Assembly: GCA_016844515.1 (NCBI GenBank)
Contig: JAERMP010000063.1
Span: 1 to 9,566 of the forward strand
Length of the DNA stretch: 9,566 nucleotides
Direction: 5' to 3'
Source of the DNA: Thermoleophilia bacterium
Lineage (GTDB): Bacteria > Actinomycetota > Thermoleophilia > Gaiellales > Gaiellaceae
Shown in pieces: positions 1 to 6,165 of the stretch. Under the pieces are notes generated by a model. The model ran no database searches and was not told where the DNA came from. It saw only the letters and a program-made list of their open reading frames with translations. Within the stretch, counting starts at the first letter, position 1, and the number at the start of each line of letters is the position of its first letter. Both the position numbers and the translations under genes were made by a program.

Positions 1-170
1 TGGCGGCATCGTCGAGGTGGACGCTCAAGAGATGCTCAAAGCGCCCGAGACAACCGCATCCGAGTCGTCCTCGTTTTTCACGAACGAACCGCCCAGGAAA
101 GCGCGCGCGCTTCACTCCAAATGGAGATCGTCGGCGACGTCCTCATGGCCGCTCACCGAAAGGAGGTTCC

Positions 171-308
171 GTGCCCGCAACAGGATTCAAGTGCCAGTTG
201 AGGGTTCTGCTCACCCAGGACTTGTCTCTGCCGAGAAACTCGAGTAACCCCGATCCCACTCGGCCTGGTTCAAACCACCTGCCCAGGCGTGGAACAATGG
301 AAGGCTGA
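171..308 (+). CDS. Possible small ORF (45 aa), function unknown
   Basis: A GTG at 171 is preceded by AAAGGAGG at 159-166, a full match to the anti-Shine-Dalgarno sequence, with a four-base spacer. The frame runs 45 codons to TGA at 306-308. The product would begin MPATGFKCQL and contains a single Cys, no membrane segment and no recognisable motif. Against it, codon choice (AGG, AGA, GGA, ACA, AGT) is unlike the neighbouring real genes, and the second half has no compositional sign of coding. It lies just upstream of the peroxiredoxin promoter and could be a leader peptide or a chance ORF behind a chance Shine-Dalgarno sequence. Confidence 0.25.
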   Translation: MPATGFKCQLRVLLTQDLSLPRNSSNPDPTRPGSNHLPRRGTMEG

Positions 309-333
309 CGCGCGTTCGATCATCTCGTAGACA
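305..333 (+). promoter_or_regulatory. Probable promoter of the peroxiredoxin gene
   Basis: CTGACG (305-310) and TAGACA (328-333) are 17 bases apart and resemble the -35 TTGACR and -10 TANNNT of a housekeeping actinobacterial promoter. The predicted start point near 340 would give a leader of about 65 nt that contains the AAGGAGG ribosome site. It would also exclude the GTG at 336 as a start codon. Confidence 0.35.
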
Positions 334-404
334 GGGTGACGCGGGTGCGAGGGTGCTCTCGCGGGCCCGGACAGCGGGGCTACGGCCCCGAAGGAGGTGG
401 GACA

Positions 405-1082
405 TTGACACTGACCATCAACGACACGGCTCCGGACTTCTCTGCCGAGAGCACGGAAGGCGCGATTCAGTTCCACGACTGGGTCGGTGACTCGTGGGCG
501 GTGCTCTTCTCGCACCCGAAGGACTTCACTCCGGTGTGCACGACCGAGCTCGGCTACATGGCGAAGATCAAGCCCGAGTTCGACCGCCGGAACGTCAAGA
601 TCATCGGTCTCTCGGTCGACTCGACCGGCGACCACGAGGGCTGGGCGAAGGACATCGAAGAGACGCAGGGGCACGCGCCGAACTACCCGATCATCGGCGA
701 CGCCGACTTCAACGTCTCGAAGCTCTACGGGATGCTTCCCGCCGAGATCGGCGGCGAAGCGTCCGATCGGACGGCCGTCGACAACCAGACGGTGCGGAAC
801 GTCTTCGTGATCGGGCCGGACAAGAAGGTCAAGCTCGTCCTCGTCTACCCGATGACGACGGGCCGCAACTTCGACGAGGTGCTCCGGGTGATCGACTCGC
901 TGCAGCTCACTGCCAAGCACAAGGTCTCGACGCCGGTCAATTGGAAGCAGGGCGAGGACGTGATCATCGCCGGCTCGGTTTCCAACGAAGAGGCCGAGCA
1001 GACCTATCCGGAAGGCTGGGAATCTCCGAAGCCGTACATTCGGATTGTCCCTCAGCCCGACATGACGCTCGCGGAGGTCTGA
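405..1082 (+). CDS. 1-Cys peroxiredoxin (Prx6 / AhpC-TSA family)
   Basis: This is a thiol peroxidase of about 225 aa that reduces H2O2 and organic hydroperoxides in the cytoplasm. The peroxidatic motif PVCTTE puts the catalytic Cys at residue 45, preceded by SHPKDFT. The active-site Arg is probably R131 in TVRNVFVIGPDKK. The C-terminal extension (about 165-225, with VNWKQGEDVII) is typical of the Prx6 subfamily, and length and residue positions match that family closely. It contains only one Cys, so it must be recycled by an external thiol such as a small thiol or a thioredoxin-like partner. I chose the TTG at 405 because AAGGAGG (391-397) lies seven bases upstream and the protein then starts where the family starts. 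The in-frame GTG at 336 would add 23 unconserved residues and lies upstream of the predicted transcription start. The gene ends at a hairpin terminator and seems monocistronic. Confidence 0.95.
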   Translation: MTLTINDTAPDFSAESTEGAIQFHDWVGDSWAVLFSHPKDFTPVCTTELGYMAKIKPEFDRRNVKIIGLSVDSTGDHEGWAKDIEETQGHAPNYPIIGDADFNVSKLYGMLPAEIGGEASDRTAVDNQTVRNVFVIGPDKKVKLVLVYPMTTGRNFDEVLRVIDSLQLTAKHKVSTPVNWKQGEDVIIAGSVSNEEAEQTYPEGWESPKPYIRIVPQPDMTLAEV

Positions 1083-1115
1083 CCACCGGCGCGACCACCG
1101 CATCGTTCGACGTTC

Positions 1116-1143
1116 GAGAAGCCTCGCTCCCGCGGGGCTTCTC
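1116..1143 (+). terminator. Hairpin terminator after the peroxiredoxin gene
   Basis: A 12-bp stem (GAGAAGCCTCGC at 1116-1127 with GCGGGGCTTCTC at 1132-1143) has one G-U pair and a TCCC loop, 34 bases after the stop codon. There is no proper T tract after it, as is common in high-GC actinobacteria. Its place between two plus-strand genes, with a promoter-like sequence for the second gene downstream, supports a terminator role. Confidence 0.7.
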
Positions 1144-1156
1144 ACTTCCATGGGTC

Positions 1157-1187
1157 TTGCCGTTCGCGCTCGCTGCTCGGTTAGGCT
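1157..1187 (+). promoter_or_regulatory. Possible promoter of the YbhN-family gene
   Basis: TAGGCT at 1182-1187 fits the TANNNT -10 pattern. TTGCCG at 1157-1162 is a possible -35, with a long 19-base spacer. The predicted start at about 1194 is three bases before the ATG at 1197, so the transcript would be nearly leaderless; no Shine-Dalgarno sequence is present. Confidence 0.4.
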
Positions 1188-1196
1188 CAGAACCCG

Positions 1197-2369
1197 ATGT
1201 CCGAAGCCGTTCTCACCCCGGCACCTATCGCGCCCGAGCACCCGCGGCGGCGGTTCCTCCGCATCGCTGCGTGGGTGGTCGGCACCGTCATCGTCGCCGG
1301 ACTACTCGAGCTCGTGGGAATCGACGTCCTCGGCTGGTTCCGGCAGCTCTGGGACGCCGTAACCGAGATCTCGATCGGGTACGTGATCCTCGGCTGTCTC
1401 TTCCAGGGTGCGCAAACCACGCTGACCGCTCTCGGTTGGTACGGGATCCTGCGCTACGCCTACCCGGGTGGCGTGACGTACATGGAGGTTCTCGCCGCGT
1501 ACGCGGTGGGGGTCGCCCTCAACAACTACGTCCCGGCGAACATGGGAACGTTCGTGATGCTGCTCATGTTCGTCGCGGTCGTTCGAGGCGCGACGTTCCC
1601 CGGGGTGCTCGCCGGCTACATGGTGCAGAAGATCTTCTACTTGATCATCGGCACGCTGATCTACATCTACCTCTTCGCGGCCGTGGCGGGCTCGTTCGAC
1701 TTCCAGTTCGGGAACGAGTGGGACGCTATCTCGAGCCATACCTTGCTCGTCCTCGGGCTCATCGGCGGGGCGATCTTCCTGGTCGCGTTGCTCCTGCGGA
1801 TCTTCTGGCGCTGGGTGAAGGTGATGTGGGAGAAGGCGAAGCAGGGCGCCGCGATCCTCGGCGATCTGCGCGCCTACGTGAAGTGGGTCCTCCTCCCACA
1901 GATGGGTGGATACGCCGCCAAGGTCGGCGTGATCATGGTTTTCCTGGCCGCGTACGGAATCCCGGTGACGTTCGGCTCGGTGATGAGCGTGCTCGGCTCG
2001 AACCAGCTCGCGAATCTGGTGTCGTTCACCCCGGGCGGCGTCGGTGTGAACCAGGCGTTCAACACCTTCGCGCTCGACAGCTACACGGACTCAGAGACTG
2101 CGACCGCCTACTCGCTCGGGCAGCAGCTGATCACCACGGCGTTCAACACCGGTTTCGCGATCATCGTCGTCTGCGTCGTCTTCGGGTGGAGTGGCGGCTC
2201 GAAGCTCGTCAAGGACTCGTACGACGACGCGAAGGTGAAGAAGACCGAGATGGGTGAGCAGCGACACGAGAAGAAGGATGCGAAGCGCCAGGCACGCGAG
2301 GAGGAAGGTCGGCGCGGGTTGCTCGGCGTCTTCCGGCGCTCGGCCGACGACGACTCGCCGGAGAACTGA
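1197..2369 (+). CDS. YbhN / LPG-synthase membrane-domain family protein
   Basis: This is a polytopic membrane protein of 390 aa of the family named for the flippase-like membrane half of lysylphosphatidylglycerol synthase (UPF0104/YbhN). Hydrophobic segments lie at roughly 22-44, 58-82, 97-128, 135-165, 180-202, 235-258 and 305-332. The conserved re-entrant-type motif appears as FTPGGVGVNQA (277-287), and LNNYVPANMG (108-117) matches the other conserved loop. There is no soluble aminoacyl-transferase domain, so it is not a full MprF. The C-terminal tail (335-390) is highly charged (Lys/Arg/Asp/Glu) and should be cytoplasmic. Members are thought to move lipids or lipid-linked molecules, but the substrate cannot be told from sequence. 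The ATG at 1197 has no Shine-Dalgarno sequence but lies right behind a -10-like TAGGCT. It has no operon partner; hairpins lie 144 and 186 bases after its stop. Confidence 0.88.
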   Translation: MSEAVLTPAPIAPEHPRRRFLRIAAWVVGTVIVAGLLELVGIDVLGWFRQLWDAVTEISIGYVILGCLFQGAQTTLTALGWYGILRYAYPGGVTYMEVLAAYAVGVALNNYVPANMGTFVMLLMFVAVVRGATFPGVLAGYMVQKIFYLIIGTLIYIYLFAAVAGSFDFQFGNEWDAISSHTLLVLGLIGGAIFLVALLLRIFWRWVKVMWEKAKQGAAILGDLRAYVKWVLLPQMGGYAAKVGVIMVFLAAYGIPVTFGSVMSVLGSNQLANLVSFTPGGVGVNQAFNTFALDSYTDSETATAYSLGQQLITTAFNTGFAIIVVCVVFGWSGGSKLVKDSYDDAKVKKTEMGEQRHEKKDAKRQAREEEGRRGLLGVFRRSADDDSPEN

Positions 2370-2512
2370 CGCCACTCATCAAGCTGCGCCGGGCGCGACC
2401 GGCTTGGGGCAGCTCACGTCGTCTATCGCAAGCACCGCACCAACGGTTCAAGGTGGGTCGACCATCGCCAACACCGCAGCCGCGGCGGCGGCTGCGCTTT
2501 AGGGATTGTCGC

Positions 2513-2544
2513 GGGTCGGAATCCGCGTTCGCGGATTCCGACCC
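2513..2544. repeat. Perfect 15-bp inverted repeat
   Basis: GGGTCGGAATCCGCG (2513-2527) is followed after TT by its exact reverse complement (2530-2544). As RNA it would form a stem of 14 bp with a four-base loop. It lies 144 bases after the ybhN-like stop and directly before a second perfect hairpin, so the pair may act as tandem terminators. It could equally be a dispersed REP-type palindrome. Confidence 0.7.
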
Positions 2545-2554
2545 TGCGGATAGC

Positions 2555-2580
2555 AAGGGGCCCGGGTGGGCGGGCCCCTT
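2555..2580. terminator. Perfect 10-bp hairpin, probable bidirectional terminator
   Basis: AAGGGGCCCG (2555-2564) and CGGGCCCCTT (2571-2580) pair perfectly around a six-base G-rich loop. The A and T pairs at the outer ends give a short A/T flank on both strands, as in bidirectional terminators, though there is no long T tract. It would stop read-through from the ybhN-like gene on the plus strand. On the minus strand a TAA at 2581-2579 overlaps its edge. Confidence 0.55.
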
Positions 2581-2652
2581 ACTGGAACGGCGCAACTTCG
2601 GGGTCAGGCGTATCCGCCTGCGGGGAGAGGAGTCGCGCCGGTAGTCGGTATC

Positions 2653-2746
2653 TGTTCCACATCGGGCGGACGGACTCGGAGTTTTCCAGGTGATTTCCAC
2701 AGCCGGAAAGTCGCAATTTCGACAAAGTCCGTTGCGGCTTTCCACA
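2653..2746 (+). repeat. Cluster of three TTCCACA motifs plus one near match
   Basis: TGTTCCACA (2653-2661), ATTTCCACA (2693-2701) and CTTTCCACA (2738-2746) lie in the same orientation within 94 bases, and TTTTCCAGG (2682-2690) is a degenerate fourth. They resemble DnaA boxes (TTATCCACA, or TTGTCCACA in actinobacteria) but each differs at two of nine positions. I saw no other TTCCACA in the window. Confidence 0.45.
2705..2743. repeat. 12-bp imperfect inverted repeat with 15-base loop
   Basis: GGAAAGTCGCAA (2705-2716) pairs with TTGCGGCTTTCC (2732-2743), with one G-U pair when transcribed from the plus strand. The right arm runs into the third TTCCACA motif. The loop itself contains TTTCGACAAA, which can form a small inner hairpin. 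Function unknown. Confidence 0.5.
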
Positions 2747-2844
2747 GGGGCTCTGGATAGCTGCGGGCGGCCTGATGGTCGTTGCCACGATCTCGCGCGT
2801 CCGGATGCGCGATCTGACGCGTCGGGGACGCTTCCTCCCGGGCG

Positions 2845-2863
2845 GGAGCCGCGAAGCGGCTCC
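2845..2863. repeat. 8-bp perfect hairpin with GAA loop
   Basis: GGAGCCGC (2845-2852), loop GAA, GCGGCTCC (2856-2863). It lies 17 bases before a longer inverted repeat, and the two together make a compact structured block upstream of the pdxS promoter. Confidence 0.5.
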
Positions 2864-2880
2864 GCGCCGGGCGTGCGCTT

Positions 2881-2935
2881 CGCGACGGGAGAGCGACATC
2901 GAGGCGTCCAGCATCGCCGCCGCTCTCCCGTCGCG
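2881..2935. repeat. 15-bp perfect inverted repeat, 25-base spacer
   Basis: CGCGACGGGAGAGCG (2881-2895) has its exact reverse complement at 2921-2935. The spacer holds GGCG and CGCC that could extend the structure. It ends 55 bases before the pdxS -10 hexamer, so it would not be in the mRNA made from that promoter. It could be a terminator for upstream transcription, a protein-binding site or a relic of a mobile repeat. Confidence 0.6.
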
Positions 2936-2990
2936 CCCCCGAGCGGCCAGCTCGAGCCCCGGAGATAGCGATCTCGTGGCATCGACCATC

Positions 2991-3003
2991 TAGACTGGAC
3001 AGA
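2991..3003 (+). promoter_or_regulatory. -10 element of pdxS, leaderless start
   Basis: TAGACT (2991-2996) fits the TANNNT -10 pattern, and the usual spacing puts the first transcribed base exactly on the A of the pdxS ATG at 3003. No Shine-Dalgarno sequence precedes the ATG, which agrees with a leaderless mRNA. No convincing -35 is visible. Confidence 0.55.
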
Positions 3004-3923
3004 TGGCCGAGTACGGCACACTCAGAATCAAAACCGGCTTGGCGGAGATGCTCAAAGGCGGCGTCATCATGGACGTCGTCGACGCCGAGCAGGCACAGGT
3101 CGCCGAAGAGGCAGGGGCCTGCGCTGTGATGGCGCTCGAGCGCGTCCCGGCCGACATCCGTGCCGAGGGCGGCGTTGCGCGGATGAGCGATCCGCAGCGG
3201 ATCAAGGAGATCCAGGCCACCGTGTCCATCCCGGTCATGGCGAAATGCCGGATCGGCCACTTCGCCGAAGCCCAGATCTTGCAGGAGCTCGAGGTCGACT
3301 ACATCGACGAGTCCGAGGTGCTCACGCCCGCCGACATCGAGCACCACGTTGACAAGTGGAAGTTCACTGTGCCGTTCGTCTGCGGTGCGACGAATCTCGG
3401 CGAGGCGCTGCGAAGGATCTCCGAGGGCGCCGCAATGATCAGGACGAAGGGCGAAGCGGGCACAGGCGACGTCGTCAGCGCCGTGACGCATATGCGCGCC
3501 GTGTTCGGAACCATTCGCGGCCTCCAAACGCTGCGCGAGGACGAGCTGTACGCGGCCGCCAAGGAGCATCGGGCGCCGTACGAGCTCGTGCGCTGGGTGG
3601 CGGAGAACGGCCGGCTGCCTGTCGTCACCTTTACGGCAGGCGGCATCGCGACGCCGGCGGACGCGTCGCTCTGCATGCAATTGGGTGCGGACGGCGTATT
3701 CGTCGGCTCCGGCATCTTCAAGTCGGGCCGCGACGCGCTCGTCGATCGCGAGGGCTGGATCGAGGATGTCTCGCGCCGAGCGCGCGCCATCGTCGAGGCG
3801 ACGACGCACTTCGACGATCCGAAGGTCCTGGCTGACGTGTCGACCGGGCTCGGACAGCCGATGGTCGGGATCTCGGCGAGCTCGCTTGGAGACGACGAGC
3901 GGCTCGAAGTCCGCGGCTGGTAG
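3003..3923 (+). CDS. pdxS: Pyridoxal 5'-phosphate synthase subunit PdxS
   Basis: This is the lyase half of the DXP-independent vitamin B6 pathway. It condenses ribose 5-phosphate (or ribulose 5-phosphate), glyceraldehyde 3-phosphate and ammonia into PLP. The protein is 306 aa, close to the usual length of about 290-300, and is conserved throughout: MDVVDAEQA with the active-site Asp at D24, MAKCRIGHF with the substrate-binding Lys K81, and [12 protein letters not shown] with the second Lys K149. The phosphate-binding motif [11 protein letters not shown] is also present. It should form a dodecamer in the cytoplasm and take ammonia from PdxT. Normally pdxT follows directly; here the next gene is convergent and pdxT is about 2.2 kb away. 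The ATG at 3003 is supported by the adjoining -10 hexamer and by the family's N-terminus ([16 protein letters not shown]). Confidence 0.98.
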   Translation: MAEYGTLRIKTGLAEMLKGGVIMDVVDAEQAQVAEEAGACAVMALERVPADIRAEGGVARMSDPQRIKEIQATVSIPVMAKCRIGHFAEAQILQELEVDYIDESEVLTPADIEHHVDKWKFTVPFVCGATNLGEALRRISEGAAMIRTKGEAGTGDVVSAVTHMRAVFGTIRGLQTLREDELYAAAKEHRAPYELVRWVAENGRLPVVTFTAGGIATPADASLCMQLGADGVFVGSGIFKSGRDALVDREGWIEDVSRRARAIVEATTHFDDPKVLADVSTGLGQPMVGISASSLGDDERLEVRGW

Positions 3924-3924
3924 A

Positions 3925-3942
3925 CCGCTCTATCGCGAGCGG
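3925..3942. terminator. Short hairpin between convergent stop codons
   Basis: CCGCTC (3925-3930) and GAGCGG (3937-3942) form a 6-bp stem around TATCGC. The pdxS stop is at 3921-3923 and the P450 stop at 3932-3930, so the hairpin spans the whole gap and the last P450 codons. It could weakly terminate both transcripts, but it is short and lacks a T tract. Confidence 0.3.
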
Positions 3943-5261
3943 ACGACGAGTGGCACTGCCGGGCGGGGGGCGAGCACGACACCCGGGTCGGGCCAGACGG
4001 GATTCCCCGGAACGCGTTCGAGCGTGAAGCGCTGCTGCAGGCGGACGAGAGCGAGCACGCCCTCGAGCAGCGCGAGCCGCTTGCCGAGACAGAGGCGGGC
4101 GCCGCCCCCGAACGGGAAGTATGAGAACTCCGGTCGCCCCTGCACGGCCTCGGGGGCGAACCGATCGGGGTCGAAGCGCTCAGGATCGGGGAACCAGCGC
4201 GGATCGCGCTGTACGACCCACGGGCAGAGGTAGAGCTTCGCTCCAGGGGTGAGCTCTGTCCCGCTCGGGAGCCGGTCGGGCTCGAGTGCAATTCGGATGA
4301 AGATCCACGTCGGTGGATAGAGACGAAGCGACTCGGAGAAGACGCGTTCGGCGTACGGAAGGTGTCTGGCGTCGCCGACGTCGGGCGCCCGCGTTCCGAG
4401 TACCTCGTCGATCTCCGCCTGGAGCCTCGCTTGGATCTCCGGATGCCCGGAGACGAGGTGCGCCGCCCACGCCAGCGCCACGCCGATTGTCTCGTGGCCG
4501 GTGATCATGATCATCCGCACGTGCTCCACTATCTCCTGCTCGTCGAGGGGCGAGCCGTCCGGTTTGCGGGCCGCTGCGAAGAGCGAGAGAAGGTCGTCTC
4601 GGCCGTCCGCGTGCGACCTCGGCGTCCGGCTCGCCTGTCGGATCGCGCTGTCGAGGCGACGCAGAGCCCGCGCGTGGCGGAGAGTCAGCGGACGCGGAAC
4701 TCGCTCCGGATACGGGATGACGGAGCGAAACAGGTAATCGATCCACGCTTGCCGGGCCGCCACGTCCGCGTCAAGCTCGTCGACCTCCTGCGCCCCTAGC
4801 CCGAAGATCGCGCTGAGCACGATCCGACGGGCGACGTGGTCGAACTCCGCGGCCGCATCGATCTCGTCGCCGCTCCGTAGACCCTCTAGCCACTCGTCTA
4901 CGGTCGGCGTCACGACTTTGGCGAGCGCCTCGGTGGTCGTTTTGCCAAAGGCGGGTTGAACCGTCCTCCTACGCTCGAGGTGCTCGTCCGCCACGCTTGT
5001 CAGCACGCTGTCGCCGAACAACCGTCGGCCGCGTGGGCTCGTCAGGCGTGGTGTCTTCGCGTAGTGACGGTGTCCGGCAATAAGGACGTGCTCGATGTCG
5101 GCTGGTTCGAGGAGGAGGTACGTCAGCCCGACGATCCGGAGTTGGACGACGCCGCCGGTGCCTTCTGCGCAGCGCTGCAGGAACCCGAGCTTGTCACGCA
5201 GGAACTGGGGAGCGTGCCCGACGAGCGGGAGCGACCGAGGTCTGCCGACTGAGCTCGTCAT
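3930..5261 (-). CDS. Cytochrome P450
   Basis: This is a soluble heme-thiolate mono-oxygenase of about 443 aa. All hallmarks are visible: the I-helix motif TGHET (255-259) for O2 activation, the K-helix ExxR at E310-R313 (ESLRLYPP), the PERF-type motif (PERFDPDRF, 360-368), and the heme loop FPFGGGARLCLG with the proximal Cys at C391. It has no membrane anchor and no fused reductase, so it needs a ferredoxin and reductase from elsewhere; none is encoded here. The N-terminus (RSLPLVGHAPQF) and ESLRLYPPTW resemble the bacterial group akin to fatty-acid and terpenoid hydroxylases, but I cannot name the substrate or CYP family. The ATG at 5261 is two bases after the stop of the methyltransferase gene (TGAgcATG), so translation is probably coupled. 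The frame is open further upstream to 5420, but that extension overlaps the methyltransferase and has no P450 character. Confidence 0.95.
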   Translation of the reverse strand: MTSSVGRPRSLPLVGHAPQFLRDKLGFLQRCAEGTGGVVQLRIVGLTYLLLEPADIEHVLIAGHRHYAKTPRLTSPRGRRLFGDSVLTSVADEHLERRRTVQPAFGKTTTEALAKVVTPTVDEWLEGLRSGDEIDAAAEFDHVARRIVLSAIFGLGAQEVDELDADVAARQAWIDYLFRSVIPYPERVPRPLTLRHARALRRLDSAIRQASRTPRSHADGRDDLLSLFAAARKPDGSPLDEQEIVEHVRMIMITGHETIGVALAWAAHLVSGHPEIQARLQAEIDEVLGTRAPDVGDARHLPYAERVFSESLRLYPPTWIFIRIALEPDRLPSGTELTPGAKLYLCPWVVQRDPRWFPDPERFDPDRFAPEAVQGRPEFSYFPFGGGARLCLGKRLALLEGVLALVRLQQRFTLERVPGNPVWPDPGVVLAPRPAVPLVVRSR

Positions 5262-5263
5262 GC

Positions 5264-6088
5264 TCACGTGGTGTTCAGAGTCCGTGCCGACGGCTGAGGG
5301 CGAGGGGTGAGGAACGCCCACCGAAGGCTTGGGGGGCGTCTTTCCGACAGCAGGATCGCCGCGTCCTCGTCGGCGAACGACTCGAGCTCGGGATAGTCGC
5401 CTCGCGACCGAGGACGGCATTCGACGACTTGGCCGTCGTGTGTCGGCGAGAAGCGCGAGAGAATCTCGCTCGTAGTCCCATGATGAAGAAAGTCGTGGAG
5501 CTCGACGAGGATCGTTGCCGCTCTCAGGACTTCGGATTCGGCCGGCTGTAAGACGGCGAGCTCACAGCCTTCGCAGTCGATCTTCGCGAAGACACGTCCA
5601 TCGCGGTGCGCACGGAGGTCATCGGAAGTCGCGCCTGACTTGATGATCACTCTCCCAAGCACGCGGTTCGCCTCCGCGACCTTCTCGCAGAGCCAGCGGG
5701 CGGCCGGGTCAGGGTCGAACGCATCGACAGTGCAGCCCGGGATCCGCAGCGCAAGTCCGACAGCGTAGTAACCGTCCCCCGAGCCGATGTCGAGGATCGT
5801 GTCGTACCGGGACGAGATCACGGTCTCGACGATCTCTTGGAGCTCGGCCTCGTACGAGCCCAGCAACCTAGCCGCGAGGTTGAAGCCGAAGCGGCTGTGG
5901 AGCGTCTCGTCGACGTAGACCATGTCTCTGAAGGGCCCGCCGCGAACCACGAGACCGTGGCGGGCGGCGAACTGGCGCTGCAGCCGCACGCGCCTGCGCT
6001 CGTCGGGGATGACTCTGCGTCGGAGGCGACGCCAACCGCGCTCGGCCGCAATGTACCGAGCTCCGAGAAGACGTCGCGCGAGGGCCAT
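5264..6088 (-). CDS. FkbM-type SAM-dependent methyltransferase
   Basis: A class I S-adenosylmethionine methyltransferase of 274 aa. Motif I is ILDIGSGDGYY (98-108), an acidic residue at the end of the second strand appears in VDAFDPD (121-127), and KIDCEGCELAVL (169-180) matches the KIDVEGxE signature of the FkbM family. VELHDF (195-200) is the following strand. The N-terminal 50 residues are Arg-rich and may be basic surface or oligomer contacts. FkbM proteins O-methylate hydroxyls of polyketides, sugars and other small molecules; the target here is unknown. It is the first gene of a minus-strand operon with the P450, which suggests that a hydroxyl made by the P450 could be the site methylated. 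The ATG at 6088 lies close behind an AT-rich patch (TCATATTCGA on the plus strand, 6095-6104) that may be its -10 region. Confidence 0.85.
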   Translation of the reverse strand: MALARRLLGARYIAAERGWRRLRRRVIPDERRRVRLQRQFAARHGLVVRGGPFRDMVYVDETLHSRFGFNLAARLLGSYEAELQEIVETVISSRYDTILDIGSGDGYYAVGLALRIPGCTVDAFDPDPAARWLCEKVAEANRVLGRVIIKSGATSDDLRAHRDGRVFAKIDCEGCELAVLQPAESEVLRAATILVELHDFLHHGTTSEILSRFSPTHDGQVVECRPRSRGDYPELESFADEDAAILLSERRPPSLRWAFLTPRPQPSARTLNTT

Positions 6089-6165
6089 CGTCGCTCATAT
6101 TCGATCACAGACCCGTACGTCCGTCACTCGCCGGGGAGCGGTGCGTTCCGCCTAGAATTCGGGGG
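6089..6165. promoter_or_regulatory. Divergent promoter region, methyltransferase / pdxT
   Basis: Only 77 bases separate the two divergent start codons. For pdxT, TAGAAT at 6153-6158 is a good -10; its predicted start point at 6165 is one base before the GTG at 6166, so the mRNA is essentially leaderless. For the methyltransferase, the AT-rich patch at 6097-6102 reads GAATAT on the minus strand and would start transcription about two bases before the ATG, but the match is weak. No -35 is clear for either. Confidence 0.45.

Larger units (their letters stand above)
1..404. other. Left-edge region without a confident gene
   Basis: No recognisable protein is encoded here. On the plus strand one frame is open from the left edge to a TAA at 245-247; its first 45 or so codons have fairly G/C-rich third positions, so it could be the 3' end of a gene that starts upstream, but the translated tail (low complexity, Ser/Arg rich) resembles nothing I know. 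The minus strand of 1-170 is broken by stops in the frames I read. The second half (about 248-404) looks non-coding and contains the probable promoter and leader of the peroxiredoxin gene. Confidence 0.5.
2370..3002. other. 633-bp palindrome-rich gap between ybhN-like gene and pdxS
   Basis: No gene can be supported in this stretch. It holds, in order: a spacer ending in an Ala-rich chance frame (to 2502), two perfect long hairpins (2513-2544 and 2555-2580), a small hairpin with 6-bp arms (2605-2610 and 2615-2620), three TTCCACA motifs within a relatively AT-rich patch (2641-2760), a 12-bp imperfect hairpin (2705-2743), a hairpin with 6-bp arms (2793-2798 and 2807-2812), an 8-bp hairpin (2845-2863), a 15-bp perfect inverted repeat (2881-2935), and the pdxS promoter. 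The frames open on either strand have poor, Arg/Ser-rich translations. I found no tRNA, SRP RNA or tmRNA signature. Confidence 0.6.

Noticed and set aside
267..276. GGTTCAAACC, resembling a tRNA T-loop
   Set aside because: The flanking bases do not form a T stem, and no acceptor or anticodon arm could be built around it.
494..2257. Long plus-strand open frame across the peroxiredoxin and ybhN-like genes
   Set aside because: It is out of frame with two clearly recognised proteins and its translation is Arg/Ala/Gly rich, typical of a shadow frame in high-GC DNA.
2370..2502. Ala-rich reading frame with G/C-rich third positions after the ybhN-like gene
   Set aside because: It has no ATG or GTG with a ribosome site within the gap; the upstream start lies inside the ybhN-like gene in another frame, and the end is low-complexity alanine.
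2453..2644. GTG-start 63-codon ORF reading through both perfect hairpins
   Set aside because: No good ribosome site, Arg-rich translation, and most of its length is palindrome sequence.
2641..2760. Full chromosomal origin (oriC)
   Set aside because: The boxes each have two mismatches to DnaA consensus, there is no AT-rich unwinding region, and dnaA, dnaN, gyrB or rpmH are not nearby.
2604..3809. 401-codon minus-strand frame antisense to pdxS
   Set aside because: pdxS is certain on the other strand; the antisense translation is His/Arg/Asp rich without any motif.
5262..5420. N-terminal extension of the P450
   Set aside because: It overlaps the conserved C-terminal part of the methyltransferase frame and has no P450-like sequence; the start at 5261 directly follows the methyltransferase stop.
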